From DATAAP01 sp041690495 (lineage in GTDB: Bacteria; Pseudomonadota; Alphaproteobacteria; CACIAM-22H2), in assembly GCA_041690495.1 (NCBI GenBank), contig JAWLHE010000003.1, positions 248,001 through 312,000 of the forward strand: a DNA stretch of 64,000 bases, written 5' to 3'. A program made the translations under genes and the position numbers. This document shows positions 24,817-33,775 of the stretch, piece by piece (the stretch's first letter is position 1; the number at the start of each line of letters is the position of its first letter). The notes under the pieces are model-generated. The model saw only the letters and a list, made by a program, of their open reading frames with translations, did not search any database and had not been told where the DNA came from.

Positions 24817-26865
24817 TCAGGCGTGCGCCTGCTTCGGCAGCTGCAGCTGCGCCGCCGGGATGCGAAAGGTACAGCGCAGCCCCTGCCGCAGCCATTCGCA
24901 GACGATCTCGCCATGCAGCTGGTGGCGGATCGTCTGCTCGAGGACCGCAGTGCCGAGCCCCCGCTGGGTCGGCGGGCGGGCCGCCGGCCCGCCCCGCTCG
25001 GTCCAGGTCAGGTCGAGGCCGGATTGCGGATCGAAGCGCCAGGCGATCTCGACCCGGCCCGCGGGCTCCGTCAGCGCGCCATGCTTGGCGGCGTTGGTTG
25101 CGAGCTCGTGCAGCGCCATCGCCAGCGACTGCGCCGCCTCGGCCGTCACCTCGACCGGCGTCCCGCCGATGCGCACGCGGTCTGGGTTTCGCCCGCGGAA
25201 CGGCGTCACCTCGTCCTCGACCAGGCGGCGCAGGTCGGCGCCGTGCCAGCGGCTCGCCGACAGCAGCGCATGCGCGCGCGCCAGCGACGCGACGCGGCCC
25301 TGTGCCGCGGCGGCGTACTCGGCCGCGCTCTCGGCGCGCGTCTGGCGCAGCAGGACCTGGACGATTGCCAGCAGATTCTTGGCGCGGTGGTCGACTTCGG
25401 CGGCGAGCATGCTCTGGCGCTGCTCGCCGGCGCGGCGCTCGGTGATATCGTCGACCACGACGACGCCGGCGACGATGCGGCCGTCGTCGCGGATCGGCGC
25501 GGCGCTCATCGACAGAACGAGGCGCTCGCCGTCGCGGCGCTCGTAGGCGATCTCCTCGTTGCGGATCGTCTCGCCATGCAGGACGGCGCGCGCCAGCGGC
25601 CATTCCGCCGGCTCGTAGAGCCGTCCGTCCGGGTGGTAGCCCTTGTTCCTGCCGTATTCCGCGACGCTGGCCGGCGCGTCGAACTCGTGCCCCATCACCC
25701 TGGCGACATGCCGGTTGGCCATCACGACGCGGCCCGTCGGCGCCTCGGCGATGACGGCGGCGAGCGGGAGGTTGTCGAGCACCGCGGCCAGCCTGCTGCG
25801 CTCCGCGGCCAGGTCGTGCAGCAGCCGGTCGCGCTGCGTCATCTGCGCATGGATCTGCTCCGAGGCGGCGACCATCGCCCGGCTCACCTCGCCGACCTCG
25901 CGCAGCGTGGTCGGCACCGGGCCGATGGTCTGGCCGCGGCCGAGCGCGCGGGCGCCGAAGCCGAGCTGCTCGATCGGCCCGGAGATCGAGCGCGCCATCA
26001 GGAAGACGAGCGCCGCCACGAGCAGGACGACGACGCCGATCGCGGTCGCGCCGATGCTGATCGACCGCCATACGCCCAGCATATACGGGTCCAGCGGCGC
26101 GCTGATCGCGACCGACCAGCCGGACTCCGACGAGGGCTCGAACGCGGCCATTACCGGCACGCCGTCACGGTCCTCGGTGCGGATCACGACGTCGCCCGCG
26201 GCGATCCCGGCGCGCAGCGCCTCGGCCAGCGGCCGGCCGACGAAGACCTCGTGCCCTTGCGAGCGCGCGACGATGATTCCGGAGCCGTCGAGGACGGTCA
26301 GGGTCCAGTCCGCGGGAAGGCGTTGCAGCATCAGCAGGCGCGCCATATGCCGCGCCTCCGTCACGAGGCCGAGCACGTAAAGCACCTGGTCGCCGCGCCG
26401 CACGGGAACGCCGACGCCATAGACCGGCGCGCGCACGAACTCGCCGAACGTCAGGTTGGAAACCCCGGCGCGGCCCGCCTCGGCAAGGCTGCGCGCCACC
26501 GGCACCGGATTGGTCGGCAGCGAGGTCCCGAACGGCACGCGCGTGTTCATCACGCGGCGGCCCTCCGGATCGAACAGCAAGACCCACGAGTCGATGTCGG
26601 CGGTGGCGTCGCTGCTCTGGGCGTGGAAAGCGGCGAGGTCGCCGCTTTCGAGATAGTCCGACGTGGCAAGGCCCGACAGCAGCGCACGGGCGCGGCCGAG
26701 TTCGAGGTCGACCGCCTGCGCGAGGCCGCGCGCGCCTTCGCTAAGCCGGTGTTCTATCGATAATCGCTCCCTGTCATAGGATTGCCAGAGCAGCAGTCCC
26801 GCGAGGAGAAAGAGAGGGCCGATGCTGGCCGCGACCAGGCAGATCAGCCGCTGGCGTACGGTCAC
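24817..26865 (-). CDS. HWE/HisKA_2-type membrane sensor histidine kinase
   Basis: About 682 residues. A first membrane helix (about residues 8-24, ICLVAASIGPLFLLAGLLLW) is followed by a periplasmic Cache-like sensor domain and a second helix (about 270-290). A HAMP-like linker with RSISGPIEQLGFGARALG and a PAS domain (AVLDNLPLAAVIAEAP to VVVDDITERRAGE) follow. The kinase block has phosphoacceptor His493 in AEVDHRAKNLLAIVQ, and the ATPase has HELATNAAKHGAL. The HRAKN motif identifies the HWE/HisKA_2 class common in alphaproteobacteria. GTG 26865 is the most natural start; a longer open frame runs into tyrA and is discounted. No response regulator is adjacent. The sensed ligand is unknown. Confidence 0.87.
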   Translation of the reverse strand: MTVRQRLICLVAASIGPLFLLAGLLLWQSYDRERLSIEHRLSEGARGLAQAVDLELGRARALLSGLATSDYLESGDLAAFHAQSSDATADIDSWVLLFDPEGRRVMNTRVPFGTSLPTNPVPVARSLAEAGRAGVSNLTFGEFVRAPVYGVGVPVRRGDQVLYVLGLVTEARHMARLLMLQRLPADWTLTVLDGSGIIVARSQGHEVFVGRPLAEALRAGIAAGDVVIRTEDRDGVPVMAAFEPSSESGWSVAISAPLDPYMLGVWRSISIGATAIGVVVLLVAALVFLMARSISGPIEQLGFGARALGRGQTIGPVPTTLREVGEVSRAMVAASEQIHAQMTQRDRLLHDLAAERSRLAAVLDNLPLAAVIAEAPTGRVVMANRHVARVMGHEFDAPASVAEYGRNKGYHPDGRLYEPAEWPLARAVLHGETIRNEEIAYERRDGERLVLSMSAAPIRDDGRIVAGVVVVDDITERRAGEQRQSMLAAEVDHRAKNLLAIVQVLLRQTRAESAAEYAAAAQGRVASLARAHALLSASRWHGADLRRLVEDEVTPFRGRNPDRVRIGGTPVEVTAEAAQSLAMALHELATNAAKHGALTEPAGRVEIAWRFDPQSGLDLTWTERGGPAARPPTQRGLGTAVLEQTIRHQLHGEIVCEWLRQGLRCTFRIPAAQLQLPKQAHA

Positions 26866-26963
26866 AATTTCCCGCCATCCGGTTCGACCGAGATTAAACG
26901 TCGCAGCGCGGGATTCGGCGGCAGCGGCAGCGAGGCGATACGGCCCCGGCCAAGCTTGACGGG

Positions 26964-27878
26964 TCAGTCCTGCCTGGCCTGGACGATCGAACGGCGGATC
27001 TGGCGCGAGCGGGCGAAGACGCGCTGCAGGGTCTCGCCGTCGCCGAAGCGGATCGCCTTCTGCAGCAAGGCGATATCCTCGTAGAGCCGGCCGAGCATCT
27101 CGAGCACCGCCTCCCGGTTGGACAGGAAGATGTCGCGCCACATCACCGGATCGGAGGCCGCAACGCGCGTGAAGTCGCGGAAGCCGCTGGCTGCGAACTT
27201 CACCACTTCGGCCTTGAGATGCGCCTCGAGGTCGCTGACCGTGTTGACGATGGTGTAGGCGATGAGATGCGGGACATGGCTGGTGATCGCCAGCACGCGG
27301 TCATGATGGCCGGCCTCCATCGCCACGATGCGCATGCCGGCGCGCTGCCACAGGCCGGCCACCCTGTCGATCGCCGCGGGCGCGGTCTTCGGCGGCGGCG
27401 TCAGGATGCACCAGCGGCCGTCGAACAGCTCGGCGAATCCGGCCTCGGGGCCCGAATTCTCGGTCCCGGCGACGGGATGGCCGGGCACGAAATGCACGCC
27501 CTTGCGCAGGTTCGCACCGAGCCGGTCGAGCGCCACCTGCTTGACCGAGCCGACGTCGGAGAGGATGGCGCCCCTCTTGAGCTTCGGCCCGATCGCGGCG
27601 CCGAGATCCGCATAGGTCGACACCGGCGTGCAGACGACGACGAGATCGGCACCCGCGACCGCCTTCGCCGGGTCCGCCTCGATCGTGTCGGCGAGGCCGA
27701 GTTCGCCGACCTTCGCGCGCACACCGGCATCGGCGTCGCAGGCGACCAGGTGGCGCGCCATGCGCTCCTTCCTGATCGCGCGCGCCAGGGACGAGCCGAT
27801 CAGGCCGAGCCCGATGATCGTGACGCGCTCGAACAGCGGTGCGGGTTTCCTGGACGATGGTTTCTTCTTGGCAGTCAT
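26964..27878 (-). CDS. tyrA: Prephenate/arogenate dehydrogenase
   Basis: NAD(P)-dependent oxidative decarboxylation in tyrosine synthesis. The 304-residue protein begins with a Lys-rich leader. It then has the Rossmann motif VTIIGLGLIGSSLARAI, LSDVGSVKQ, FVPGHPVAGTENSGPEA with the conserved His, and ITSHVPHLIAYTI with HxxP. There is no fused chorismate mutase or ACT domain. It is read in the same direction as hisC and chorismate mutase, as in many alphaproteobacteria. It may be named tyrC where arogenate is the substrate; sequence alone does not decide. Confidence 0.94.
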   Translation of the reverse strand: MTAKKKPSSRKPAPLFERVTIIGLGLIGSSLARAIRKERMARHLVACDADAGVRAKVGELGLADTIEADPAKAVAGADLVVVCTPVSTYADLGAAIGPKLKRGAILSDVGSVKQVALDRLGANLRKGVHFVPGHPVAGTENSGPEAGFAELFDGRWCILTPPPKTAPAAIDRVAGLWQRAGMRIVAMEAGHHDRVLAITSHVPHLIAYTIVNTVSDLEAHLKAEVVKFAASGFRDFTRVAASDPVMWRDIFLSNREAVLEMLGRLYEDIALLQKAIRFGDGETLQRVFARSRQIRRSIVQARQD

Positions 27879-27900
27879 GCGCCATCTTTCTCTTACTGCC

Positions 27901-27923
27901 GTCCTCGGGCTCGACCCGAGGAC
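27901..27923. repeat. Hairpin of the dispersed-repeat type between hisC and tyrA
   Basis: GTCCTCGGG and CCCGAGGAC form a 9-bp perfect stem around CTCGA. Sequence and setting resemble half of the double-hairpin repeat at 4634 and 56124. A second degenerate arm (GCCCTCTGATCGAAGCCGAGGGC, split at 27968-27990) follows. It lies in the 142-base hisC-tyrA gap and could slow or partly terminate read-through. Confidence 0.55.
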
Positions 27924-28020
27924 CCATTGCGGTGCCCGCCGCCGAATACAACGCGCGCGGAGAGTCCTCTCCGGGCCCTCTGATCGAAGCCGAGGGCGAC
28001 ATGAGAGAAAAACGGCAGGG

Positions 28021-29106
28021 TCACTTCATGAACTCGGCAAGGGCCGCAACGACGGCGCGCATCTCGGGCTCTGTGCCGATGGTGATACGGATGTGGTTGG
28101 GCAGGCCATAATTGGCGACGGCGCGCGGGATGATGCCGCGGGCATTGAGATGCGCGTTGGCCGCCGCGGCGCTCTTGCCGCCATTCGCCGGAAACTCGAC
28201 CAGCACGAAATTGCCGACGCTCGGCAGCACCTCGAGGCCGAGATCGGCGAGCTGCTGCGACAGCCACGGCAGCCACATGTCGTTATGCGCGCGGCTTCGG
28301 TCGGTGAAGGCAAGATCTTCGAGCGCCGCGATGCCGGCGGCCTGCGCCGGCGCCGAGACATTGAACGGCCCGCGCACGCGGTTGAGCACGTCGGCGACGT
28401 TGGGCGGACAATAGGCCCAGCCGAGGCGCAGCCCACCGAGCGCAAAGATCTTCGAGAACGTGCGCGTCATGACGACGTTGTCATGCGCGTCAACCAGCTC
28501 GACGCCGGCCGAGTAGTCGTTGCGCGCGACATACTCCGCGTAGGCGGCGTCGATTACCAGCAGCGTGTGCGGCGGCAGGCCGTCGCGCAGGCGCTTAAGC
28601 TCCGCCGCGGTGACGTAGGTGCCGGTCGGGTTGTTGGGATTGGCGAGGAAGCAGATCTTCGTCCTGGCGCCGGCCCGCGCGATCAGCGCCTCGATATCGG
28701 CACGGTAGTCATTCTCCGGCGCCTGCACCGGCGTCGCCCCCGCAGCGTGCGTCGCAATTGGATACATGACGAAGCCGTACTGGCTGTACAGCACCTCGTC
28801 GCCCGGCCCGGAATAGGCCTTGGTCAGCAGCGCAATCAGCTCGTCGGAGCCGGCGCCGCAGACGATGCGCTCGGGATCGAGGCCGAAGCGCTTGCCGATC
28901 GCCGCGCGCAGCGCCGCGGCGGCGCCGTCCGGATAGCGGTGCGCGCTCTCCGCCGCCTTGCGCAGCGCCTCGACCGCACGCGGGCTGGGGCCGAGAGCAC
29001 CTTCGTTGGACGAGAGCTTGATGGTTTTGGTCTGGCCGGGCAGTGCCGACTTGCCCCCGGCATAGGGCTCGATCGACAGGACTCCGGGACGAGGTGTAGG
29101 CGTCAT
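28021..29106 (-). CDS. hisC: Histidinol-phosphate aminotransferase
   Basis: PLP aminotransferase acting on histidinol phosphate/imidazole-acetol phosphate. In clusters like this one it probably also acts on aromatic amino acids. 361 residues, the normal length. Motifs are LSSNEGALGPSP, HRYPDGAAAALR, GAGSDELIALL, FLANPNNPTGT, VIDAAYAEYV and the PLP lysine block TRTFSKIFALGGLRLGW. ATG 29106 starts 54 bases after the chorismate mutase stop, on the same strand. The genetic company (chorismate mutase, prephenate dehydrogenase) supports use in phenylalanine/tyrosine transamination. Confidence 0.95.
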   Translation of the reverse strand: MTPTPRPGVLSIEPYAGGKSALPGQTKTIKLSSNEGALGPSPRAVEALRKAAESAHRYPDGAAAALRAAIGKRFGLDPERIVCGAGSDELIALLTKAYSGPGDEVLYSQYGFVMYPIATHAAGATPVQAPENDYRADIEALIARAGARTKICFLANPNNPTGTYVTAAELKRLRDGLPPHTLLVIDAAYAEYVARNDYSAGVELVDAHDNVVMTRTFSKIFALGGLRLGWAYCPPNVADVLNRVRGPFNVSAPAQAAGIAALEDLAFTDRSRAHNDMWLPWLSQQLADLGLEVLPSVGNFVLVEFPANGGKSAAAANAHLNARGIIPRAVANYGLPNHIRITIGTEPEMRAVVAALAEFMK

Positions 29107-29160
29107 GGCTCGCGGTGCGGGTTCGGGGCCGCCAATCTAGGCGACCGGGGCGCGGCTTGG

Positions 29161-30012
29161 CTACTTTTGCGTGCGCGCGGCGTCGAGCAGAAGCGGAACC
29201 GCGTACCCGCCGATCGGCCGCACGGCGGCAATGCCCTCGGCTGCCTGCTCCGCAAGCGCCGCAAGACGCGGATCGCCGGCCCCGACATGCTCCTCGGTCT
29301 CGACCAGGAACGCCCCGCCCGCCTCGGCCGGAAAGCCGAGCGGGCGCACGCCGCACGATGCCAGCGTCTTCGCCAGGCGCGCGCGGCTGATCTCGCGACC
29401 GGTCTCGACGACCAGATAGCCGCGATCCTCGCCGGTCGGCTCGAAGGGCTGGCGGCCGACCACGAGCGCTGCGGGCTGCAGCGAGGTCGCGGCGAACGGC
29501 AGCCGCGCCAGGATGTGGATCGCTTCGCCAGGCCCGCCGGTGGCAAAGCCGCGCCACCACGGCTCGGACGGGGTTTCCTCCGGCAGCGGCAGCAGTGCGG
29601 CCTGCGCGTGACCCTCTGCAAGCGCGCTCAGCACCGCGCCGACCGAGCCCATCGGCAGCAGCGGCGTCAGCACGCCGAACTGCGCGCGGGCGAGATCGAG
29701 CGCGTGCGGAGCGGCGCTCGGCGTATAGACCGCCACCCGGAACGCGGCCTGCAGGCGGATGGATGCCGCGATGATCTCGCGCCAGACCTGCACCACCACG
29801 TCCGCCGGCAGCGCTCCCGCATGGCGCGCCACCAGACGGCGGATGATCGCCGCCTCGCGGCCGGGGCGGAACACGGCGGCGCTGCCGTCCTGCTTCGCCG
29901 CCCTTACCTGTTCGCTGACCGCGGCGCGGCGCATCAGCAGATCGTGGAGGGCGTCGTCGATCTCGTCGATCTCCCGGCGCAGGGCATCGAGCGTCATGTC
30001 GGACGGCGGCAT
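29161..30012 (-). CDS. Chorismate mutase with C-terminal degenerate prephenate-dehydratase-like domain
   Basis: The N-terminal ~95 residues are an AroQ helix bundle: TLDALRREIDEIDDALHDLL, a FRPGREAAIIRRL segment and VQVWREIIAASIRLQ. It converts chorismate to prephenate. The remaining ~185 residues look like a decayed prephenate dehydratase/ACT region: ALDLARAQFGVLTPL, SVGAVLSALAEGHAQAALLPL in place of the usual VPIENS block, and no TRF catalytic motif. Total 283 residues. ATG 30012 or 29997 could start the protein; neither has a strong ribosome site. It heads an aromatic amino acid operon with hisC and tyrA and is divergent from metX. A separate phenylalanine-pathway dehydratase must be elsewhere if this domain is dead. 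Confidence 0.85.
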   Translation of the reverse strand: MPPSDMTLDALRREIDEIDDALHDLLMRRAAVSEQVRAAKQDGSAAVFRPGREAAIIRRLVARHAGALPADVVVQVWREIIAASIRLQAAFRVAVYTPSAAPHALDLARAQFGVLTPLLPMGSVGAVLSALAEGHAQAALLPLPEETPSEPWWRGFATGGPGEAIHILARLPFAATSLQPAALVVGRQPFEPTGEDRGYLVVETGREISRARLAKTLASCGVRPLGFPAEAGGAFLVETEEHVGAGDPRLAALAEQAAEGIAAVRPIGGYAVPLLLDAARTQK

Positions 30013-30118
30013 CGCGGGTGCAATCTTGACGGTGGACGACCGGCTACCGATACCGGGGACTCGGCGCAAAAGCAAACGAATGACGCGCGGCAATGGGCCG
30101 CCGCCCGCAGCTCGGCCC

Positions 30119-30145
30119 TTGACTACGAGCGCCCTTGAATAGAAA
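30119..30145 (+). promoter_or_regulatory. Possible promoter for metX
   Basis: TTGACT (30119-30124) and TAGAAA (30140-30145) are separated by 15 bases, slightly short of the optimum. Transcription from here would start close to 30152 and leave an ~85-base leader before ATG 30236. Confidence 0.35.
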
Positions 30146-30169
30146 TGGGGGCTGATGCATTTTGCGCGT

Positions 30170-30213
30170 CCTGTGTTCCCGCGAAGCGCCGACGAAGCCG
30201 GCGGGTCGACAGG
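30170..30213 (+). promoter_or_regulatory. Structured leader before metX
   Basis: Nested complementary segments CCTGT (30170-30174)/ACAGG (30209-30213) and CCCGC (30178-30182)/GCGGG (30201-30205) fold into a two-part stem that ends just before AAGGAG (30216-30221). metX leaders in alphaproteobacteria often hold SAM-II riboswitches, but the conserved bases of that class were not found. Any regulatory role is inference. Confidence 0.3.
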
Positions 30214-30235
30214 CCAAGGAGCCGCCCCCCTCGCG

Positions 30236-31429
30236 ATGAACACGCCGCACCGTTTCGAGAAAGTGACGCCGCTCCCCGGCGACGGCCGCGCGTGGCAGCT
30301 GCCCGGGCACCGGCTGGACGTGCCCGCGTCCGCCGCGCTGCGTCTCGATTGCGGCATCGATCTCGGGCCGTTCACCATCGCGTACCAGACCTATGGCGAG
30401 CTCAACCCCGACAAGTCGAACGCGGTGCTGGTCTGCCATGCCCTGACCGGCGACCAATTCGTCGCCGAGCCGCACCCGGTCACCGGCAAGCCCGGCTGGT
30501 GGGAGGAACTGGTCGGGCCGGGCCTGGTGCTCGATACCAGCCGTTTCTGCATCATCTGCGTCAACGTGCTTGGCGGCTGCATGGGCACGACCGGGCCCAA
30601 GGACATCAATCCGGCGACCGGCAAGCCCTGGGGCCTGTCCTTCCCCGTCATCACCATCGCCGACATGGTGCGGGCACAGCTCCGCGTCATCGACCATCTC
30701 GGCATCGACCGCCTGTTCTGCGTCATCGGCGGATCGATGGGCGGCATGCAGGTGCTGCAATGGGCCGCGGCCTATCCCGAGCGCGTGTTCACCGCGGTGC
30801 CGATCGCGACGGCGGCGCGTCACTCGGCGCAGAACATCGCCTTCCACGAGGTCGGCCGACAGGCGATCATGGCCGATCCCGACTGGCATGGCGGCGACTA
30901 CCAGCTTCACGGTGCCAAGCCGCATCGCGGCCTCGCCGTCGCACGCATGGCGGCGCACATCACCTATCTGTCCGAGGCGGCGCTGCATCGCAAGTTCGGC
31001 CGCGAGCTGCAGAACCGCGAGGCGCTTTCCTACGGCTTCGACGCCGATTTCCAGGTGGAGAGCTATCTGCGCCACCAGGGCTCGACCTTCGTCGAGCGCT
31101 TCGACGCCAATTCCTATCTCTACATCACGCGCGCGATGGACTATTTCGACCTGGCGCGCGACTACGGCGGCGTTCTGGCCAACGCCTTCCGCGGCACGAA
31201 GACGCGCTTCTGCATCGTCTCGTTCACCAGCGACTGGCTGTTCCCCACGGCCGAGAGCCGCGCGCTGGTCCATGCTCTCAACGCCGTCGCGGCCAACGTC
31301 AGCTTCGTCGAGATCAGGACGGACAAGGGCCACGACGCCTTCCTGCTCGACGAACCGGAGTTCTTCGCGACCCTGTCCGGGTTCCTCAACGGTGCGGCCG
31401 AGCACCGGCGGAGCCTCGACCGCCGATGA
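30236..31429 (+). CDS. metX: Homoserine O-acyltransferase
   Basis: Acylates homoserine (classically with acetyl-CoA) as the first committed methionine step. The alpha/beta-hydrolase protein has 397 residues from ATG 30236. Motifs are IAYQTYGELNPDKSNAV, VCHALTGDQ, the oxyanion region NVLGGCMGTTGP, the nucleophile elbow GGSMGGMQVL, and the late Asp/His as FTSDWLFP and GHDAFLLDEPEF. An upstream in-frame ATG at 30155 would add 27 non-conserved residues; 30236 fits the family start better, although AAGGAG is 14 bases away. It overlaps metW by ATGA. MetX proteins may prefer acetyl- or succinyl-CoA, so the acyl donor is uncertain. Confidence 0.95.
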   Translation: MNTPHRFEKVTPLPGDGRAWQLPGHRLDVPASAALRLDCGIDLGPFTIAYQTYGELNPDKSNAVLVCHALTGDQFVAEPHPVTGKPGWWEELVGPGLVLDTSRFCIICVNVLGGCMGTTGPKDINPATGKPWGLSFPVITIADMVRAQLRVIDHLGIDRLFCVIGGSMGGMQVLQWAAAYPERVFTAVPIATAARHSAQNIAFHEVGRQAIMADPDWHGGDYQLHGAKPHRGLAVARMAAHITYLSEAALHRKFGRELQNREALSYGFDADFQVESYLRHQGSTFVERFDANSYLYITRAMDYFDLARDYGGVLANAFRGTKTRFCIVSFTSDWLFPTAESRALVHALNAVAANVSFVEIRTDKGHDAFLLDEPEFFATLSGFLNGAAEHRRSLDRR

Positions 31430-32070
31430 GCACCCCAGCCGTGGCGGTGGCGCGGCCCCGCGCCTCGATCCGCGTCGACCTCCAGATCATCGCCGACATG
31501 GTCGCGCCGGGCTCGCGCGTACTCGATATCGGCTGCGGCGACGGCGCCCTGCTCGACTATCTGGTCCATTTCAAGCAGGTCGATGGCCGTGGCATCGAGC
31601 TCTCGCAGGCCGGCGTGAACGCCTGCGTGACGCAGGGCCTGTCGGTGATCCAGGGCGACGCGGAGACCGACCTCAAGGACTATCCCTCGGATGCTTTCGA
31701 CTACGTAATCCTGTCGCAGACCCTGCAGGCGACCTATGATCCGAAGACGGTGCTGGGCGAACTGGTGCGGATCGGCCGGCGCGCCATCGTGTCGTTCCCC
31801 AATTTCGGCGCCTGGCACGTCCGGCTCAAGCTGCTTGCCTACGGCAAGATGCCGGTGACGGATTCCTACGACACGGCCTGGTACGAGACACCGAACATCC
31901 ATCTCTGCACGATCGAGGATTTCGTCGAGCTCTGCGAGGACCTCGGAATCGTCATCGAGCAGGGTATGGTGCTGGACGCACGCGGCCGCCCGCGCTCGCT
32001 GCGCGCACCCGGGTTCCTCGCCAATCTGCTCGGCGAGCAGGGCCTTTTCATACTCCGCCGGCAGTCCTGA
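31426..32070 (+). CDS. metW: Methionine biosynthesis protein MetW
   Basis: A SAM-dependent methyltransferase-fold protein of 214 residues, always linked to metX. It has SRVLDIGCGDGALLDYL (SAM motif I), RGIELSQAGVNACV, FDYVILSQTLQATYDP, SFPNFGAWHVRLKL, and WYETPNIHLCTIEDF, which is specific to MetW. It supports MetX activity in homoserine acylation. The start ATG overlaps the metX stop (ATGA), so the two are translationally coupled. The 3' end overlaps a convergent methyltransferase gene by 23 bases. Confidence 0.96.
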   Translation: MSTPAVAVARPRASIRVDLQIIADMVAPGSRVLDIGCGDGALLDYLVHFKQVDGRGIELSQAGVNACVTQGLSVIQGDAETDLKDYPSDAFDYVILSQTLQATYDPKTVLGELVRIGRRAIVSFPNFGAWHVRLKLLAYGKMPVTDSYDTAWYETPNIHLCTIEDFVELCEDLGIVIEQGMVLDARGRPRSLRAPGFLANLLGEQGLFILRRQS

Positions 32071-32821
32071 AGGCGCGCCAGCCTGCGCCCATGCGCCCGC
32101 TGCCGGCCGGCGACGGCAACGACACGTAGGACGGCCGGCGCCGCGCGAGCATCCGCACCGGCGTCGGCGCGTAGAGCTGCTTGCCGGCTTCGACCAGCAC
32201 CACGCCGGCAAAGCGCTCGAACCAGCGTTCGCCGATGCGCTCCCACGCTCCCGCCGAGGTCAGATAGAGGCGCGAGGAGGCCGGCGGCGTAAAGAGCGCG
32301 CTGCGCGTCGCTAGTGGCGTGAACTGGTTCTCGCGCAACAGCCGCGACAGCTGGCCGGCCGTGTACGGATGCCCGTAGCCGAACGGGGTGCTGTCGATCC
32401 GCGCCCAGATACCGCGGCGGTTCGGCACGACCGCTATCACCCGGCCGCTGCCATTGAGCACGCGCCAGATCTCGCGCAGGAGCGGCCGCAACTGCTCGGT
32501 CCGCTCGAGCGCGTGGACAAGAAGGACGCGATCCACCGACATATCGGGCAAGGGCAGCTCGGTTTCCTCGACCAGCGCCGTTGCGTTCGCCTGCTGCGTC
32601 GGCCAATGCAGGACGCCCTGCGGGGCCGGCATCATCGCGACGACCCGCTCGCCCTCGTCCACGAACGGCCGCAGGAACGGCGTCGCATAGCCGAGGCCGA
32701 TGACGCGCTGGCCGGCGACGTCGGGCCACATCTCGCGCAGGCGCCGACGGATCATCCGCCGCGCCACCTGGCCAAGCGAGGAGGCGTAGAAGTCGCGCAG
32801 ATCGATGACATCGGACCACAT
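32048..32821 (-). CDS. Class I SAM-dependent methyltransferase-like protein
   Basis: A 257-residue protein with a Methyltransf_11-like middle region. Motif I is degenerate (VIGLGYATPFLRPF in place of DIGCGTG). The post-II region is VDRVLLVHALERTEQL, followed by WRVLNGSGRVIAVVPNRRGIW. The C-terminus is Arg-rich. In alphaproteobacteria this gene regularly sits beside gloB, as it does here, divergently arranged. The substrate is unknown. It is convergent with metW and overlaps it by 23 bases. Confidence 0.82.
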   Translation of the reverse strand: MWSDVIDLRDFYASSLGQVARRMIRRRLREMWPDVAGQRVIGLGYATPFLRPFVDEGERVVAMMPAPQGVLHWPTQQANATALVEETELPLPDMSVDRVLLVHALERTEQLRPLLREIWRVLNGSGRVIAVVPNRRGIWARIDSTPFGYGHPYTAGQLSRLLRENQFTPLATRSALFTPPASSRLYLTSAGAWERIGERWFERFAGVVLVEAGKQLYAPTPVRMLARRRPSYVSLPSPAGSGRMGAGWRAFRTAGGV

Positions 32822-32987
32822 GTTGCGCCCTCACTCCCGACCGCGAAGCCGAGTCGCCCGCAGCATAACATGTCGGCCGCGGCGCTCTACTCCCGCGGGT
32901 GGCTGCGACGGCGTGGTGGACTCCCGAAGGCCGGACTGCCGCAAGCACCCTTGGCATGGCCTCGTGCTCTGGACTACACCTATCGTC

Positions 32988-33755
32988 ATGGCCCTGGAAA
33001 TCGACCACGTCCTTTGCCTGAAGGACAACTATGTGTGGCTGCTGCGCGAGCCGGAGAGCGGCTGCGTCGCCGTCGTCGACCCGTCCGAGGCGGCGCCGGT
33101 GAGAGCGAAGCTCGACTCGCTTAGATGGCGGGCAACCCACATCCTCAATACGCATCACCATCCGGACCATACCGGCGGCAATCTTGCGCTCAAGCAGGCG
33201 ACCGGCGCCACGATCGTCGGACCGAAGGCCGACCGCGACCGCATTCCCGGCATCGACGTCGCGCTCGGCGAGGGAGATACCTACCGCTTCGGTGAGGAAA
33301 CCGCGCAGGTTTTCGATATTCCGGGACATACCCGCGGGCACATTGCATTCTGGTTCCCGCAAGCGGACGCGCTGTTCTGCGGCGACACGCTGTTCGCGCT
33401 CGGCTGCGGGCGGATGTTCGAAGGCACGCCGCCCCAGATGTGGAACTCGCTTGTGAAACTGCGCGGCCTGCCGCCCGAGACGCGGGTCTTCTGCGGCCAC
33501 GAATACACGCAGTCGAACGCGCGATTTGCGCTGGCAATCGACCCGGACAACAAGGCGCTGCAGTCGCGCGCTGCGCGCGTCGACGCAGCGCGGGCGAAAG
33601 GCAAGCCGACCGTACCGTCGACGCTGAAGGAAGAGCGCACCACCAATCCTTTCCTTCGCGCCGACGATCCGGGCTTCGCACATGCGCAAGGTCTCGATCC
33701 CGCCGATCCGATCACGGTCTTCGCCGAGATCCGGGCACGTAAAGACAAGTTTTAA
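32988..33755 (+). CDS. gloB: Hydroxyacylglutathione hydrolase (glyoxalase II)
   Basis: Hydrolyses S-D-lactoylglutathione to D-lactate and glutathione, completing methylglyoxal detoxification. 255 residues with a metallo-beta-lactamase fold. The metal motif is THHHPDHTGG (His56-His61), with further ligands in PGHTRGHIAFWF, FCGDTLFALGCGRMFEG and FCGHEYTQSN. The HAGH_C tail has NPFLRADDP. ATG 32988 aligns with the usual family start. A longer open frame upstream lacks support. A GST follows after 20 bases, in keeping with a glutathione-detoxification unit. Confidence 0.95.
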   Translation: MALEIDHVLCLKDNYVWLLREPESGCVAVVDPSEAAPVRAKLDSLRWRATHILNTHHHPDHTGGNLALKQATGATIVGPKADRDRIPGIDVALGEGDTYRFGEETAQVFDIPGHTRGHIAFWFPQADALFCGDTLFALGCGRMFEGTPPQMWNSLVKLRGLPPETRVFCGHEYTQSNARFALAIDPDNKALQSRAARVDAARAKGKPTVPSTLKEERTTNPFLRADDPGFAHAQGLDPADPITVFAEIRARKDKF

Positions 33756-33775
33756 CCTGAAAGAGGAATGAGGGA

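Noticed and set aside
24817..27141. Longer version of the HWE kinase starting at 27141
   Set aside because: The added 92 residues overlap the tyrA coding sequence and look like shadow sequence. GTG 26865 begins directly before the first membrane helix.
27628..30138. An 836-residue open frame on the plus strand
   Set aside because: It spans three real minus-strand genes (tyrA, hisC, chorismate mutase) and the gaps between them, with Arg/Asp-rich shadow composition.
30100..30235. SAM-II riboswitch before metX
   Set aside because: The conserved unpaired segments (GATTTG-like and GCTAAA-like) were not found. Only a generic nested stem is present.
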